The notes: generated by a model from the letters alone, not told the origin. A stretch of DNA of 64,000 bases from Janthinobacterium sp. J1-1 (GCF_030944405.1 NZ_CP132339.1:6262001-6326000); one strand, 5' to 3'; positions 18,877 through 27,198 are shown, counted from the first letter of the stretch. Numbers and translations are program-made.

Positions 18877-19208
18877 TGTTTGGCGTCCTTGTCCAGGAAA
18901 TGGTGGCCGTCCTGGCCCAGGGTAAACGTGGGGATGTAGTCGCTTTCCAGGTTGTGAGTATGGATATGCTCACCGATGGCGACGGGGGCCGTGATGCTGC
19001 CGATCAGCGCGCCATAGCGCAGCACCTTGTCGCCGACGGCCAGCGCGCGGCGCGCCACCTTGTGGCCGATCAGGATGGCTTGCGTCAAGGTGACCGGCAC
19101 GCCGTCGATGGTGACGATATCGCCCTGGGCCAGCGCGGTGCGCGCGATCATGCAGTTGTCCTCGGGCGACATCAGCAGCAGGCTGGAGACTGGAGTAGCG
19201 TGGCTCAT
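18873..19208 (-). CDS. UxaA-type dehydratase, small (SAF domain) subunit
   Basis: A 111-residue SAF-domain protein equivalent to the N-terminal domain of UxaA. Typical segments are CMIARTALAQGD and ILIGHKVARRALAVGDKVLRYG-type strands with IHTHNLES near the end. The start codon is preceded by the GntR gene 25 bp upstream, and its stop overlaps the large-subunit ATG (ATGA), fitting 1:1 subunit synthesis. A separate SAF subunit is found in several two-part members of the altronate dehydratase family. Confidence 0.87.
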   Translation of the reverse strand: MSHATPVSSLLLMSPEDNCMIARTALAQGDIVTIDGVPVTLTQAILIGHKVARRALAVGDKVLRYGALIGSITAPVAIGEHIHTHNLESDYIPTFTLGQDGHHFLDKDAKQ

Positions 19209-19233
19209 TGCGCGCCCTCCCCGGCATTGATGC

Positions 19234-20145
19234 TTACGACTGCGTCAGTTTTTCGCGCGTGCCGATCGACGACAGCATGGTGCTGCGCGAGGAATTGAGG
19301 TGCGACTTCATGCACTCGAGCGCCTTCGGTATGTCGTGCTCGGCCAGGGCCCGCAAAATCGCCAGGTGTTCCTGCACCGCGTACTGGTTGCGGCCCTTTT
19401 CCTCGCCCTTGTCCCACTGGTAGTGATAGTGAAACACGAACGAGACGATATCGTAGAAGCCCTGCGCGAAGCGGTTGTTCAACAGGCCGATCAAAAAGGT
19501 GTGGAACTCGCGGTCCAGCGCCGGAAAGGCATTGTGGCGCGTGTCGATCTTGGCCGCCAGCTTCTCGTGCTGTTTGATCAGCCGCGCCAGTTCCGCATAC
19601 GCCGGATCGCCGTGCGGCAAGTGGGCAAAATGCTCCACGGCCGCCATCTCGAACATGCGCCGCATGTCCGCCAGCTCGGTGGCGAAGGATCTGTCGAAGG
19701 CGCACAGGCGCCAGCCGCCGCGCGGCTTCTTTTCGATCAGGCCGAAGCGCGAAAAACCGATCAGGAATTCGCGCACGCTGACGGTACTGGCGCCCGCCTC
19801 GCGCGCCAGCTCCGCTTCCGAAAACTCGGCGCCCGGCGGCATGTCGCGCTGGTAGACGCGCTCCATCAGCACCTGCTGGATGCGCTCCGCGCCCGATTGC
19901 AGCTCGGCGATATCGAAGTAATCGCCCGGTATCGGCTTCCTCAGCAGCCGCCGTTCGGCCGGACTGCTGATCAGCCGCCGCGTCGACAGATACGCAATCG
20001 CGCTGCGGATCGCCGTGCGGCTGCCCTGGCAGATGGTGGTCAGAAACTGCTCCGTCGGCAGCATCTCGCCCACTGCGACATTCTCGGCGAGAAATTGCAA
20101 CAGCAGATTGGTACTGCGCTTGAAGACGGTGGCCGGTTTTGACAT
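19234..20145 (-). CDS. GntR/FadR-type regulator with two N-terminal winged helices
   Basis: A 303-residue regulator, longer than the usual 230-250 for FCD-type GntR proteins. Residues about 8-75 form a first GntR-like winged helix (GEMLPTEQFL, SRTAIRSAIAYLSTRRLI). Residues about 85-150 form a second (MPPGAEFSEAELAREAGAST, VREFLIGFSRFGLIEKKP). The remainder is the helical FCD ligand domain with the metal-site Asp/His pattern around EFHTFLIGLLNNRF. It lies inside the sugar operon between the UxaB-like and UxaA genes and is the obvious candidate to sense a pathway acid such as L-fuconate or 2-keto-3-deoxyfuconate. Confidence 0.85.
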   Translation of the reverse strand: MSKPATVFKRSTNLLLQFLAENVAVGEMLPTEQFLTTICQGSRTAIRSAIAYLSTRRLISSPAERRLLRKPIPGDYFDIAELQSGAERIQQVLMERVYQRDMPPGAEFSEAELAREAGASTVSVREFLIGFSRFGLIEKKPRGGWRLCAFDRSFATELADMRRMFEMAAVEHFAHLPHGDPAYAELARLIKQHEKLAAKIDTRHNAFPALDREFHTFLIGLLNNRFAQGFYDIVSFVFHYHYQWDKGEEKGRNQYAVQEHLAILRALAEHDIPKALECMKSHLNSSRSTMLSSIGTREKLTQS

Positions 20146-20238
20146 GGATGGGGGTGCTCGCTATGTCGGCGACAGGGAAAGTGGGAGAGTGGGCCATTTT
20201 AGTCGATATCGGGTTGGGTCGGCAGGCGGACGGGATCA

Positions 20239-21390
20239 TCATTGTTGGACTCCCGTCGCCAGCAAGGCGCGCAGCTGCGGCTGGGCCAGCGTCGGGCACA
20301 GCTGCTGCGCCAGCGTCACCACGGGCGCCATGCGGCGGCGGATTTTCTCGCCATGGTTCTGCGCGATATCGGCCAGGCGGTGCGCCAGGAAGGGGTTATT
20401 GAAGCGTTCTTTCACCTGTTCCAGGTAAGCAGCGGCGGCCTCGCCTTCGCGCGCGCCCATGGCGGCAAACACGGGCAGCACTTCGTCCTGCCACAGCGCG
20501 TCGAGCGCGGCCAGCATGGCGCCATCCTGCATCGCTTCCCGTACCGTCATCGACGCCGGACTGCCCCTATCCAGCCACAGCTGCGCCAGGTAGGTATGGC
20601 CCAGGTTCAGCAGGAATAACTTGCGCTGCTCGTACTCGCGCAGGCTGGCGGTGACCACCAGTTGCGGGTGGCTGCACGGCAGCACCATGCCCGGTTGCGC
20701 TTCGATGGCCCACAGCGCATACGGTTCGGCCACGGCGCCGATCGGCTCTATCGGTTCCGAGACGATGCGGTCGACCAGGGAATTGATCCACACGCAGCCC
20801 GTCTCCAGGTAGGCGATAAAGGCGGCGGCCAGCTGCCACTGGCGCGCCAGACTGACGAGCAGTTCGCGCAGCACGGTGCCATTGTCGACCACCAGTTCGC
20901 ACGGGTAAATCGTGATGGGCGCCGCGCCGGCCAGATAGCGGCCATGCAGCAGCACCAGCAACTTGGCGGGAAAGCTGTGCGGCGCCACCTCGCCATCGAG
21001 CAGGCCGGCATGGTCGGATTCGGATAATTGGTAGCCCGTGTCGCCCGTATTGGACAGGATCACGCGCGCGGCCACGGCCGCCGCACGCACTTGCGGCCAG
21101 TCGCTGCCAGTCTGCCAGGCTTGCGTGACGGCGTGCACGCGGCGCTCGTCGTCGACTTCGGCGCCGTCCTGCCAGCCGCGGATGCGCACCGGATAGCCGC
21201 CGGCCTGGCGAAACGCCGCCACCCGCGCCGCGCCCTGCGCGCTGTTCGTCGTTTGCACGATGGTGATATTGCCCAGTGCCTGGTCAGCTTGCGCCGCCTC
21301 GCTGACAAACAGGTCGGCATGCGCCTGCAGGAAGCGGCTGGTGCCGAACTGCAGGATGGGATTGTGTTGGAGAGTCGGGTTAGCTGTCAT
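20239..21390 (-). CDS. Mannitol dehydrogenase-family reductase, probable tagaturonate reductase (UxaB-like)
   Basis: A 383-residue member of the long-chain mannitol dehydrogenase family. Markers are LQFGTSRFLQAHADLF at the N-terminus (NAD-binding), ILSNTGDTGYQL, TIYPCELVVDNG and CVWINSLVDRIV, followed by the catalytic Lys region YEQRKLFLLNLGHTYLA. UxaB reduces D-tagaturonate to D-altronate. Next to an LgoD-like dehydrogenase (L-galactonate to tagaturonate) and a UxaA-type dehydratase (altronate to KDG), this reads as an L-galactonate branch within the fucose locus. It ends 93 bp upstream of the GntR gene. Confidence 0.8.
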   Translation of the reverse strand: MTANPTLQHNPILQFGTSRFLQAHADLFVSEAAQADQALGNITIVQTTNSAQGAARVAAFRQAGGYPVRIRGWQDGAEVDDERRVHAVTQAWQTGSDWPQVRAAAVAARVILSNTGDTGYQLSESDHAGLLDGEVAPHSFPAKLLVLLHGRYLAGAAPITIYPCELVVDNGTVLRELLVSLARQWQLAAAFIAYLETGCVWINSLVDRIVSEPIEPIGAVAEPYALWAIEAQPGMVLPCSHPQLVVTASLREYEQRKLFLLNLGHTYLAQLWLDRGSPASMTVREAMQDGAMLAALDALWQDEVLPVFAAMGAREGEAAAAYLEQVKERFNNPFLAHRLADIAQNHGEKIRRRMAPVVTLAQQLCPTLAQPQLRALLATGVQQ

Positions 21391-21391
21391 C

Positions 21392-22405
21392 TCAGACCTC
21401 GACGATGGCCTTGATGACGCCCGCCGACGGCTGCATCCAGTCTTCCAGCACGTTCGTGAATTCGTCGAGCGTGGTGCGGTGCGTATTGAGCAGCGCGGTC
21501 GGTACTTTGCCCGCCTTCATGGCCGCCACCACTTCCTCGAAATCATCGACGGTGGCGTTGCGGCTGCCCAGCAAGGTGGTTTCGCGCTTGTGGAATTCGG
21601 GGTCGGAAAACGACAGGCGGTCGCGCACGATGGACACCAGTACATACGATCCGCCGTGGGCGACGAATTCCAGCCCCCGTTCCATGGCGGCGATATTGCC
21701 GGTGGCGTCGAATACCACGTCAAAGAACTCGCCCTCGGTGGCGTTCGACATTTGCTCCTTGTCGCCGTCGCCCAGCTGCACCGTGCGCGTGATGCCCAGC
21801 GCGTCGCGGCAGAACTGCAGGCGGTCGGCGCGCCCATCGAGCACCGTCACCTCGGCCCCTTTCAAGGACGAAAACAGCATCACGGCCATGCCGATCGGGC
21901 CGGCGCCCACCACCAGCACGCGCTTGTTGGCGTCGACCGCGCCGCGCTTGACGGCGTGCGCGCCGATGGCGAGGAACTCGATCATGGCCGCGTCGTCGAG
22001 CGAAATGCCTTCGGTCTTGAAGACAAAGCGTTCCGGCAGCGCCAGGTATTCGGTCATGCCGCCGTCGCGGTGCACGCCCAGCACTTCGATGCGGGTGCAG
22101 CAGTTGGTCTTGCCCTGGCGGCAGGCCACGCAGGTGCCGCAGGACAGGTAGGGCATCACGTAGACCTGGTCGCCGGCGGCGAGGCGCGAACCAGCTGGCG
22201 CGCTTTCAATATGGCCGGACAATTCATGGCCCATCACGCGCGGATAGCTGAGGAAGGGCTGGGTGCCGCGGAAGATATGCATGTCGGTGCCGCAGATGCC
22301 GATGCGGCGTATGCGCACCAGTACTTCGTCGCCGGCGGGGACAGGCACGGGCCGCTGCTCCATGCGCAAGCTGCCCGGCGTATCGCAAACGATACTTTTC
22401 ATCAT
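21392..22405 (-). CDS. Zinc-dependent alcohol dehydrogenase, probable L-galactonate 5-dehydrogenase (LgoD-like)
   Basis: A 337-residue medium-chain dehydrogenase. Catalytic zinc residues appear as GICGTDMHIFRG and MGHELSGHIE, and structural zinc cysteines as CGTCVACRQGKTNCC. The NAD fold is VVGAGPIGMAVM. The general pattern and order resemble LgoD/YjjN and idonate/threonine-type dehydrogenases. It is first in the minus-strand operon, with a UxaB-like reductase 1 bp downstream. Start taken at 22405, where GAGAGA precedes an ATG pair (22405 and 22402). Substrate is inferred from the UxaB-UxaA neighbours. Confidence 0.82.
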   Translation of the reverse strand: MMKSIVCDTPGSLRMEQRPVPVPAGDEVLVRIRRIGICGTDMHIFRGTQPFLSYPRVMGHELSGHIESAPAGSRLAAGDQVYVMPYLSCGTCVACRQGKTNCCTRIEVLGVHRDGGMTEYLALPERFVFKTEGISLDDAAMIEFLAIGAHAVKRGAVDANKRVLVVGAGPIGMAVMLFSSLKGAEVTVLDGRADRLQFCRDALGITRTVQLGDGDKEQMSNATEGEFFDVVFDATGNIAAMERGLEFVAHGGSYVLVSIVRDRLSFSDPEFHKRETTLLGSRNATVDDFEEVVAAMKAGKVPTALLNTHRTTLDEFTNVLEDWMQPSAGVIKAIVEV

Positions 22406-22444
22406 GGTCGTCTCTCTCGCCATCCGGTCGTTGCCGGTGGCATA

Positions 22445-22464
22445 TTATATTTAACGTACAAACC
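22445..22464 (-). promoter_or_regulatory. Possible operator, copy 1 (CGTACAAA motif)
   Basis: AT-rich segment ending in CGTACAAA about 40 bp upstream of the LgoD-like start, matched by a second copy at 22602-22622. Two similar AT-rich sites in the promoter region of a GntR-controlled operon are candidates for regulator binding; the similarity is short and may be chance. Confidence 0.3.
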
Positions 22465-22601
22465 AACTGTAAAAAAAATCCGTCTGTGCGGATTGTCTTT
22501 CCAGTCCTGCCGATGGCGCTTCTTGCTGCGCCGCACAACGATTGTTCCGTAATGCCATGTGGCCCGAACGCGCCTGTCGTACTGCAGCCGTTGTTCGGTT
22601 T

Positions 22602-22622
22602 TATAAATATACCGTACAAAAA
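22602..22622 (-). promoter_or_regulatory. Possible operator, copy 2 (CGTACAAA motif)
   Basis: Second AT-rich segment with CCGTACAAA, 157 bp from copy 1. On the operon strand both read TTTGTACG-K-TAWA. Confidence 0.3.
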
Positions 22623-22683
22623 AATGAAGGTCAACGGATTCTTTTTTGCAGTTTTTTTTCGTCCTCTGCTACATTCCTGCTTG

Positions 22684-22704
22684 ACCCTGACGTAGCGTCA
22701 GGCG
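22684..22704 (+). promoter_or_regulatory. MerR-type operator upstream of the TipAS-domain regulator
   Basis: Perfect palindrome CCTGACG-TAG-CGTCAGG at 22686-22702, directly after a TTGACC -35-like hexamer and about 40 bp upstream of the merR start. A palindrome placed in a long promoter spacer is the standard MerR arrangement and suggests autoregulation. Confidence 0.65.
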
Positions 22705-22742
22705 CCATCGTGGATATACGCAACGAAGACCAGGAGAAGACG

Positions 22743-23765
22743 ATGCTGTTGAAAATAGGCGAGCTGGCCAGGCTGACCGGCCTGACCGTGCGCACCCTGC
22801 ACCACTACGACAGCATCGGCCTGCTCTCGCCTTCGGCGCGCACGCAGGCTGGCTACCGCCTGTACCAGCATGGCGACATGGACCGGCTGCACCGGATCAT
22901 GGCGCTGCGCCGGTTCGGGCTGTCGCTGGCCGAGATCGCAAACTCACTGGCCAGGTCCGACCTGCCCCTGTCCGGCATCGTGGCCAGGCAGATCGCCATG
23001 CTGGACCAGCAACTGGCGCAGGCCAGCAGCCTGCGCACGCGCCTGCTGGTGCTGCAAGCGCAGCTGGAACAGGGACAGGAACCGGAACTGGCCGAATGGC
23101 TGACCACGATGGAGCAGATGAACATGATCGACAAATACTTTACGCAGGAAGAAGTGCGGCAAATGCCGATGCTGTCCGACACGGCAGTGGAACAGGAATG
23201 GCAGGCGCTGGTGGCGCGCGTGCGGGCGCTGATGGACGCGGGTGCGGCATCCGCCTCGCTTGACGCGCAGGCGCTGGGCACCGAATGGATGGTCAAGCTG
23301 GTGCGTGACACCAGCGCCCACCCCGGCCTGTTTGCGCGCTTGAATACCATGCACGGGCAGGAGCCGGGCATGCAGGCCAGAACCGGCATCGATGCGGAAC
23401 TGATGCGGTTCGTGACGGGGGCGTTTGGCGCCTCGCGCATCGCGCTGTACCGCCCCTTTCTCGACGACGCCGAATACGCGTATTTGCAGGCCAACTACGG
23501 CCAGCGGTCCGGTGAATGGCCGGCCCTGATCGCCGCCGTGCGCGCGGCCATGGATGGACAGACACCGGCCGACGATCCGGCGGTGCTGGCACTGGCGCGG
23601 CAATGGAGAGAACTGTTCCAGTCGTATGCGGGCAAGGACCCCGCCACGCAGCTGAAATTTCGCCAGGCGCACCAGCAGGAACCGCGCCTGCTGCAAGGCA
23701 GCTTTGTCACGCCGCAGATGATCGCCTACCTGGCGCCGGCGATGGCCAGGGTGGCGCAAGAGTAA
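22743..23765 (+). CDS. MerR-family regulator with TipAS-like ligand domain
   Basis: A 340-residue activator. The N-terminal MerR winged helix is clear (KIGELARLTGLTVRTLHHYD, then GLLSPSARTQAGYRLY), followed by a dimerisation coiled coil around residues 80-120. The C-terminal region (MIDKYFTQEEVRQMPML, EWQALVARVRALMDAG) matches the TipAS domain, which binds thiopeptide-like or other bulky ligands. The protein is longer than TipA (about 250 residues), with a partly repeated helical C-terminus. Start at 22743 has AGGAGAAG upstream and a MerR palindrome precedes it. No obvious target other than itself lies next door. Confidence 0.88.
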   Translation: MLLKIGELARLTGLTVRTLHHYDSIGLLSPSARTQAGYRLYQHGDMDRLHRIMALRRFGLSLAEIANSLARSDLPLSGIVARQIAMLDQQLAQASSLRTRLLVLQAQLEQGQEPELAEWLTTMEQMNMIDKYFTQEEVRQMPMLSDTAVEQEWQALVARVRALMDAGAASASLDAQALGTEWMVKLVRDTSAHPGLFARLNTMHGQEPGMQARTGIDAELMRFVTGAFGASRIALYRPFLDDAEYAYLQANYGQRSGEWPALIAAVRAAMDGQTPADDPAVLALARQWRELFQSYAGKDPATQLKFRQAHQQEPRLLQGSFVTPQMIAYLAPAMARVAQE

Positions 23766-23821
23766 GGAGCAAGTCGGTGCGGCCATTGTAGAATCCCCCA
23801 TCTTCTTCGATGGAACAAGCG

Positions 23822-24901
23822 ATGCGCCGACTGACTTTTTTACTCGCCTGCCTGCCCGCACTGGCGCAGGCAGGCACACCTGCCGACAACGGCCAGCTGG
23901 CCGGCGTCTGGCAGGGCAAGCTGGGGAACACCGAAATCACCGCCTGCTTCAACCTGCCCAGCAAGTTCGACAACCGGGGCAATTACTACTACGCGCGCCA
24001 CAAGACGCCGATCGGCCTGCTGCAGACCAGGGGCGAGACGCCGTGGATGGAAGTGACGGACGGCGACGACAAGACAGGCAGCTGGCAACTGGCGCCGGCA
24101 AAGGACGGCCAGCTGGCCGGCACCTGGCGCCATCCCAAAAACGGCAAGACCATGCCGCTCCAGCTGCGGCTGGTACGCCCGCCGGCCGGCGAAGAGCAGC
24201 CCTGCGCCAGCAGCGCCTACAACGCCGCGCTGGAAGATTTTCCCAAGTTGGTCACCAGCCGCGCCATGCTGTTCAAGGACCGCAAGGACCGCACCTTCCG
24301 CAGCCTGCGCCTGGCCGACCAGGTCACGGTCGAACTGCTGACGCCAACCGCGCCGGCAATCGCCAGCGTCAATCGCCAGCTGCGCGCGCTCCTGCCAAAG
24401 AACAAGGCGAACCTGGCCGAGTACTTCGAGCAGCGCCGCAATTTTCTCGGCATGGATGGCCGCGTGATGGAAGACGAGGTGCATGCGGAACCGACCTTCT
24501 GGTCCGCGCGCCATGTGACGGTCAGCTTTTACCGCTGGGCCGCCGGCATGGGCCGCAATGGCATCAGCAACCAGTTCCGCACCTGGGATCTGCAGACGGG
24601 CAAGGAGGTCGATGTGTGGCAATGGTTCGGCGGCAAATCGGACGCCGGCAGCCACGACATGAGCGCCCTGCCGGCCAAGCTGAAAACCATGTTGTTCAAG
24701 GATGCGGCGATCGACCAGGAGTGCAAGGGCGACTACCAGGGCCACGGCTACTATCACCTGAGCCTGACGGACACGGGCGTGCGCTTCTGGGAAGAAGCCT
24801 ATGGCAGTGGCTGCGAGCAGGATTTCAAGGTGCCGTATGCGAAGGTGGCGCCGTTCCTGACGCCGCAGGGACGCGCCGCGCTCGGCGACTCCATGCCATA
24901 G
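23822..24901 (+). CDS. Exported protein of unknown function
   Basis: A 359-residue protein with a clear signal peptide (MRRLTFLLACLPALAQA). The N-terminal part (GVWQGKLGNTEITACFN, GSWQLAP, LAGTWRHP) resembles the small beta-barrel repeats seen in exported bacterial proteins that report bound ligands. The C-terminal half contains SFYRWAAGMGRNG and a final VPYAKVAPFLTPQG, similar in style to DUF3298-type domains. I do not recognise a named family. Four cysteines occur in the mature part and could form disulfides. An in-frame ATG at 23810 is an alternative start. Confidence 0.75.
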   Translation: MRRLTFLLACLPALAQAGTPADNGQLAGVWQGKLGNTEITACFNLPSKFDNRGNYYYARHKTPIGLLQTRGETPWMEVTDGDDKTGSWQLAPAKDGQLAGTWRHPKNGKTMPLQLRLVRPPAGEEQPCASSAYNAALEDFPKLVTSRAMLFKDRKDRTFRSLRLADQVTVELLTPTAPAIASVNRQLRALLPKNKANLAEYFEQRRNFLGMDGRVMEDEVHAEPTFWSARHVTVSFYRWAAGMGRNGISNQFRTWDLQTGKEVDVWQWFGGKSDAGSHDMSALPAKLKTMLFKDAAIDQECKGDYQGHGYYHLSLTDTGVRFWEEAYGSGCEQDFKVPYAKVAPFLTPQGRAALGDSMP

Positions 24902-24931
24902 AGCGCTGTGCCGTGGCTTTCAGTCCAGGCT

Positions 24932-25258
24932 TCAGTCCAGGTCCGCGTCGATGCGCACGATCAGGCCGGCGGCGCCGGTGCGTATCCTGAGCATGCCGGT
25001 CTCGTGGCCGAAGTCACCGGTGAAATCGACGCGGGCGATGGCGGCGGCATCGTCCAGCCGCTCCAGCGACACCAGCCTGGTGCTGGTGTGATAGCCCACG
25101 AAAAACCGCTCGATATAGCGGCGTATGCCATCGGCGCCGGCAAAGGCGTCTCCCACCGACACATCGTCGATGACCGCATCGGCTTCAAACAGGGCCAGCA
25201 CGCCATCGACGTCGAAGGCGTTCGCGCGCTGGATAAAGGCATCGACGAGCTGTTCCAT
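24932..25258 (-). CDS. SnoaL/NTF2-like small protein
   Basis: A 108-residue protein with the SnoaL-like pattern: MEQLVDAFIQRANAFDVDGV, LFEADAVIDDVS, GADGIRRYIERFF and a C-terminal beta-rich half. Such proteins are cone-shaped alpha-beta barrels used as small isomerases, hydrolases or ligand binders. It is 10 bp downstream of the saccharopine dehydrogenase-like gene in the same direction, probably an operon. Start chosen at 25258, preceded by GAGGGGA. Confidence 0.8.
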   Translation of the reverse strand: MEQLVDAFIQRANAFDVDGVLALFEADAVIDDVSVGDAFAGADGIRRYIERFFVGYHTSTRLVSLERLDDAAAIARVDFTGDFGHETGMLRIRTGAAGLIVRIDADLD

Positions 25259-25268
25259 GTTCCCCTCC

Positions 25269-26252
25269 TCAGATATCGACGATGGTGGTGTCGGCGATGG
25301 TCTCGGCAAAGCCGTTGCCGAACAACATGGCAGGCGTCTGGAAGCCCGGGCGATGTTCGCCGGCCAGCACGCGCCGGCCCGCCTCGGCGGCGGCCGTCGC
25401 CGTGAACGTGTAGCCGTTGACCGTATCGAGTACCGAGCGCACGACGGCGCTGTCAGAACTGGTGACCTCTGCCACGGCCTGGTAGCGGTTGGCCAGCCGT
25501 TCCTGTTCATCGGGGCCGTCCGGCAGCGCCGACAGGTCGCCTTGTGGAAAGCCCTCGCCGGTCACGTGGACATATGCTTCGATGCCAGGCACGCCGGTGG
25601 CGCGCCAGATCGTGACGAGATCGGGCAGCGTCACCTGGAAGCAGTCAACGGGCCCCTTGCCAAAGTCCAGCTGCCGGATCGCTCCGGGCGCTTGGGCGAC
25701 CAGCGCCCCATAGGCGCGCGCCAGGGTTTCGGCGGTGACGCTGGCCATGGCGCTGACGGCCGAACCGCGCGACAGGCCACCGGTGACATGCATGGCCACC
25801 CGGATGCTGGCCGGATGGCTGGTGCGCGCCACGGTGTGGCCGGCCAGGCAGCCGAGCATGGCGACGCTGCCGCCGCTGCCCGGCAACAGCATCACCCCTG
25901 CGGCCGTGGCGTCGGCATCGAGCGATTCGGCCAGGCGATAGCCGTCCAGTTCCGCGGCGACGTCGAGATAATGCACGCCATGGCGGATGCTGGCACGCAT
26001 CAGGATACCGGCGGTGCTGGCAAACGGCCCCGCGCAGTTGAGGAGAACGGCGACGCCATGCAGCGAGCGCTCGATCGCGGCCTGGTCGTCGAGCGAAAAG
26101 ACCCGGTATTCCACACCCAGGCTGGCGGCCAGCGATGCCAGCGCCGCCTCGTTGCGCCCGGCGAGTATCAGCGGCGTACCCGCTGCCGCGGCGTGCTGCG
26201 CCGCCATGCGGCCGGTATAGCCCGTCGCGCCATAGATCATCAGTTTTTTCAT
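25269..26252 (-). CDS. Saccharopine dehydrogenase-like NAD(P)-binding oxidoreductase
   Basis: A 327-residue protein beginning MKKLMIYGATGYTGRMAAQHA, the Rossmann signature of the saccharopine dehydrogenase/trans-acting enoyl reductase group. LILAGRNEAALASLA, LLNCAGPFASTAG and HYLDVAAE follow in the usual order. Members of this group reduce diverse carbonyl or enoyl substrates, and the true substrate is unknown. Paired with a SnoaL-like gene downstream. No membrane segment or signal peptide is seen. Confidence 0.8.
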   Translation of the reverse strand: MKKLMIYGATGYTGRMAAQHAAAAGTPLILAGRNEAALASLAASLGVEYRVFSLDDQAAIERSLHGVAVLLNCAGPFASTAGILMRASIRHGVHYLDVAAELDGYRLAESLDADATAAGVMLLPGSGGSVAMLGCLAGHTVARTSHPASIRVAMHVTGGLSRGSAVSAMASVTAETLARAYGALVAQAPGAIRQLDFGKGPVDCFQVTLPDLVTIWRATGVPGIEAYVHVTGEGFPQGDLSALPDGPDEQERLANRYQAVAEVTSSDSAVVRSVLDTVNGYTFTATAAAEAGRRVLAGEHRPGFQTPAMLFGNGFAETIADTTIVDI

Positions 26253-26380
26253 ATAGCTTCCGGTATGTTCAGTGAGGACGATGATAGGACTGGCGCCTGC
26301 AGCGCACCCACCCGATCCTGCCTGAAACCTGCCTGTTCCTGCTTTTGCATTGCAGGCCTGGTTCGCTGACGGTGCCGGAA

Positions 26381-27064
26381 CTACGCGTAAAAACAGTCAT
26401 CGAGCAGCATGTCTTCAAAGAAGGCCCCATACGACAGGGTCGGATGGCGCAGATGGATTTCCAGTATCCAGCGCATGGCTGACGGTGTCGTTTTCAGCTC
26501 CGCCAGCGCGCCGGCGTAAATGGTCGCGTGGGGAAAATCCGACACGCGGTGGCCGCCCAGGTCGAAGTTCAGTTCCCAGCCCAGCTTGCGTGCTTCTTCT
26601 TCCGCCCAGGCATACAAGGCCTGGCCGGTCAGGCGCTCTCGCTGCCAGATTGCGCGCACGGCATGGAACAGCGCTTCGGCGTCGCGAGCGCAGCGGGCGT
26701 GGTCAGCACCCTGACCCACCGTAAACGTGGCGCCGCCATCACCCTCCCAGGCTTGCACGCGCGGGGCGATATCGATAAAGAAGATGTCGTTTTCCTTGAG
26801 GATCACGCCAGGCTCGGACGCGCGCTTCATGGCCTTGGTGGTGTTCGCGCCAAAGCGCACGCGCGTGGGGTGCCAGCTCAGCGCCAGGCCCATGTCGGCC
26901 AGTACTTGTTTGGCCATGGCGACGGCGTCTTCCTCGACCATGCCGGGTTCGACGCGCGCGGCGATGGCGGCGATGGCCTCGCGGGTCTTGCGGCGCGCCA
27001 GCAGCATGCCGTCTTCCGTAAAAGCGGGGCCGACTCGTTCGGCGGCCAGGGCGATTTCTTCCAT
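26381..27064 (-). CDS. M24-family metallopeptidase-like protein (short)
   Basis: A 227-residue pita-bread fold protein, shorter than aminopeptidase P because it lacks an N-terminal creatinase domain. Metal-site candidates are Asp in FFIDIAP and Asp in EGDGGATFTVG, His in LGGHRVSDFPHA and a C-terminal Glu near ILEIHLRHP. Two changes from peptidases are visible around WHPTRVRFGANT. It may be a peptidase, or a pita-bread protein with another hydrolytic role. Neighbours give no clear context. Confidence 0.8.
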   Translation of the reverse strand: MEEIALAAERVGPAFTEDGMLLARRKTREAIAAIAARVEPGMVEEDAVAMAKQVLADMGLALSWHPTRVRFGANTTKAMKRASEPGVILKENDIFFIDIAPRVQAWEGDGGATFTVGQGADHARCARDAEALFHAVRAIWQRERLTGQALYAWAEEEARKLGWELNFDLGGHRVSDFPHATIYAGALAELKTTPSAMRWILEIHLRHPTLSYGAFFEDMLLDDCFYA

Positions 27065-27198
27065 TGTTGATCCTTGTCAGCGGCGCTGCCACGGTGGCGC
27101 GCCTGCAAGGAAAGTATAGGTTTGCACGCCCCTGCCATGGGGTGCCGGCTGGCGCGCTTTCCGGACAGCCTACCGCGCATTCCGGCCATCGCGCCGCG

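Larger units (their letters stand above)
22406..22742. other. 337-bp divergent regulatory gap
   Basis: No gene seen. It separates the first gene of the sugar operon from the MerR/TipAS gene. It is AT-rich near 22440-22480 and 22595-22660, with short A and T runs, and contains a repeated ATATNTAACGTACAAA-like motif and a MerR-type palindrome, listed separately. Confidence 0.7.
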
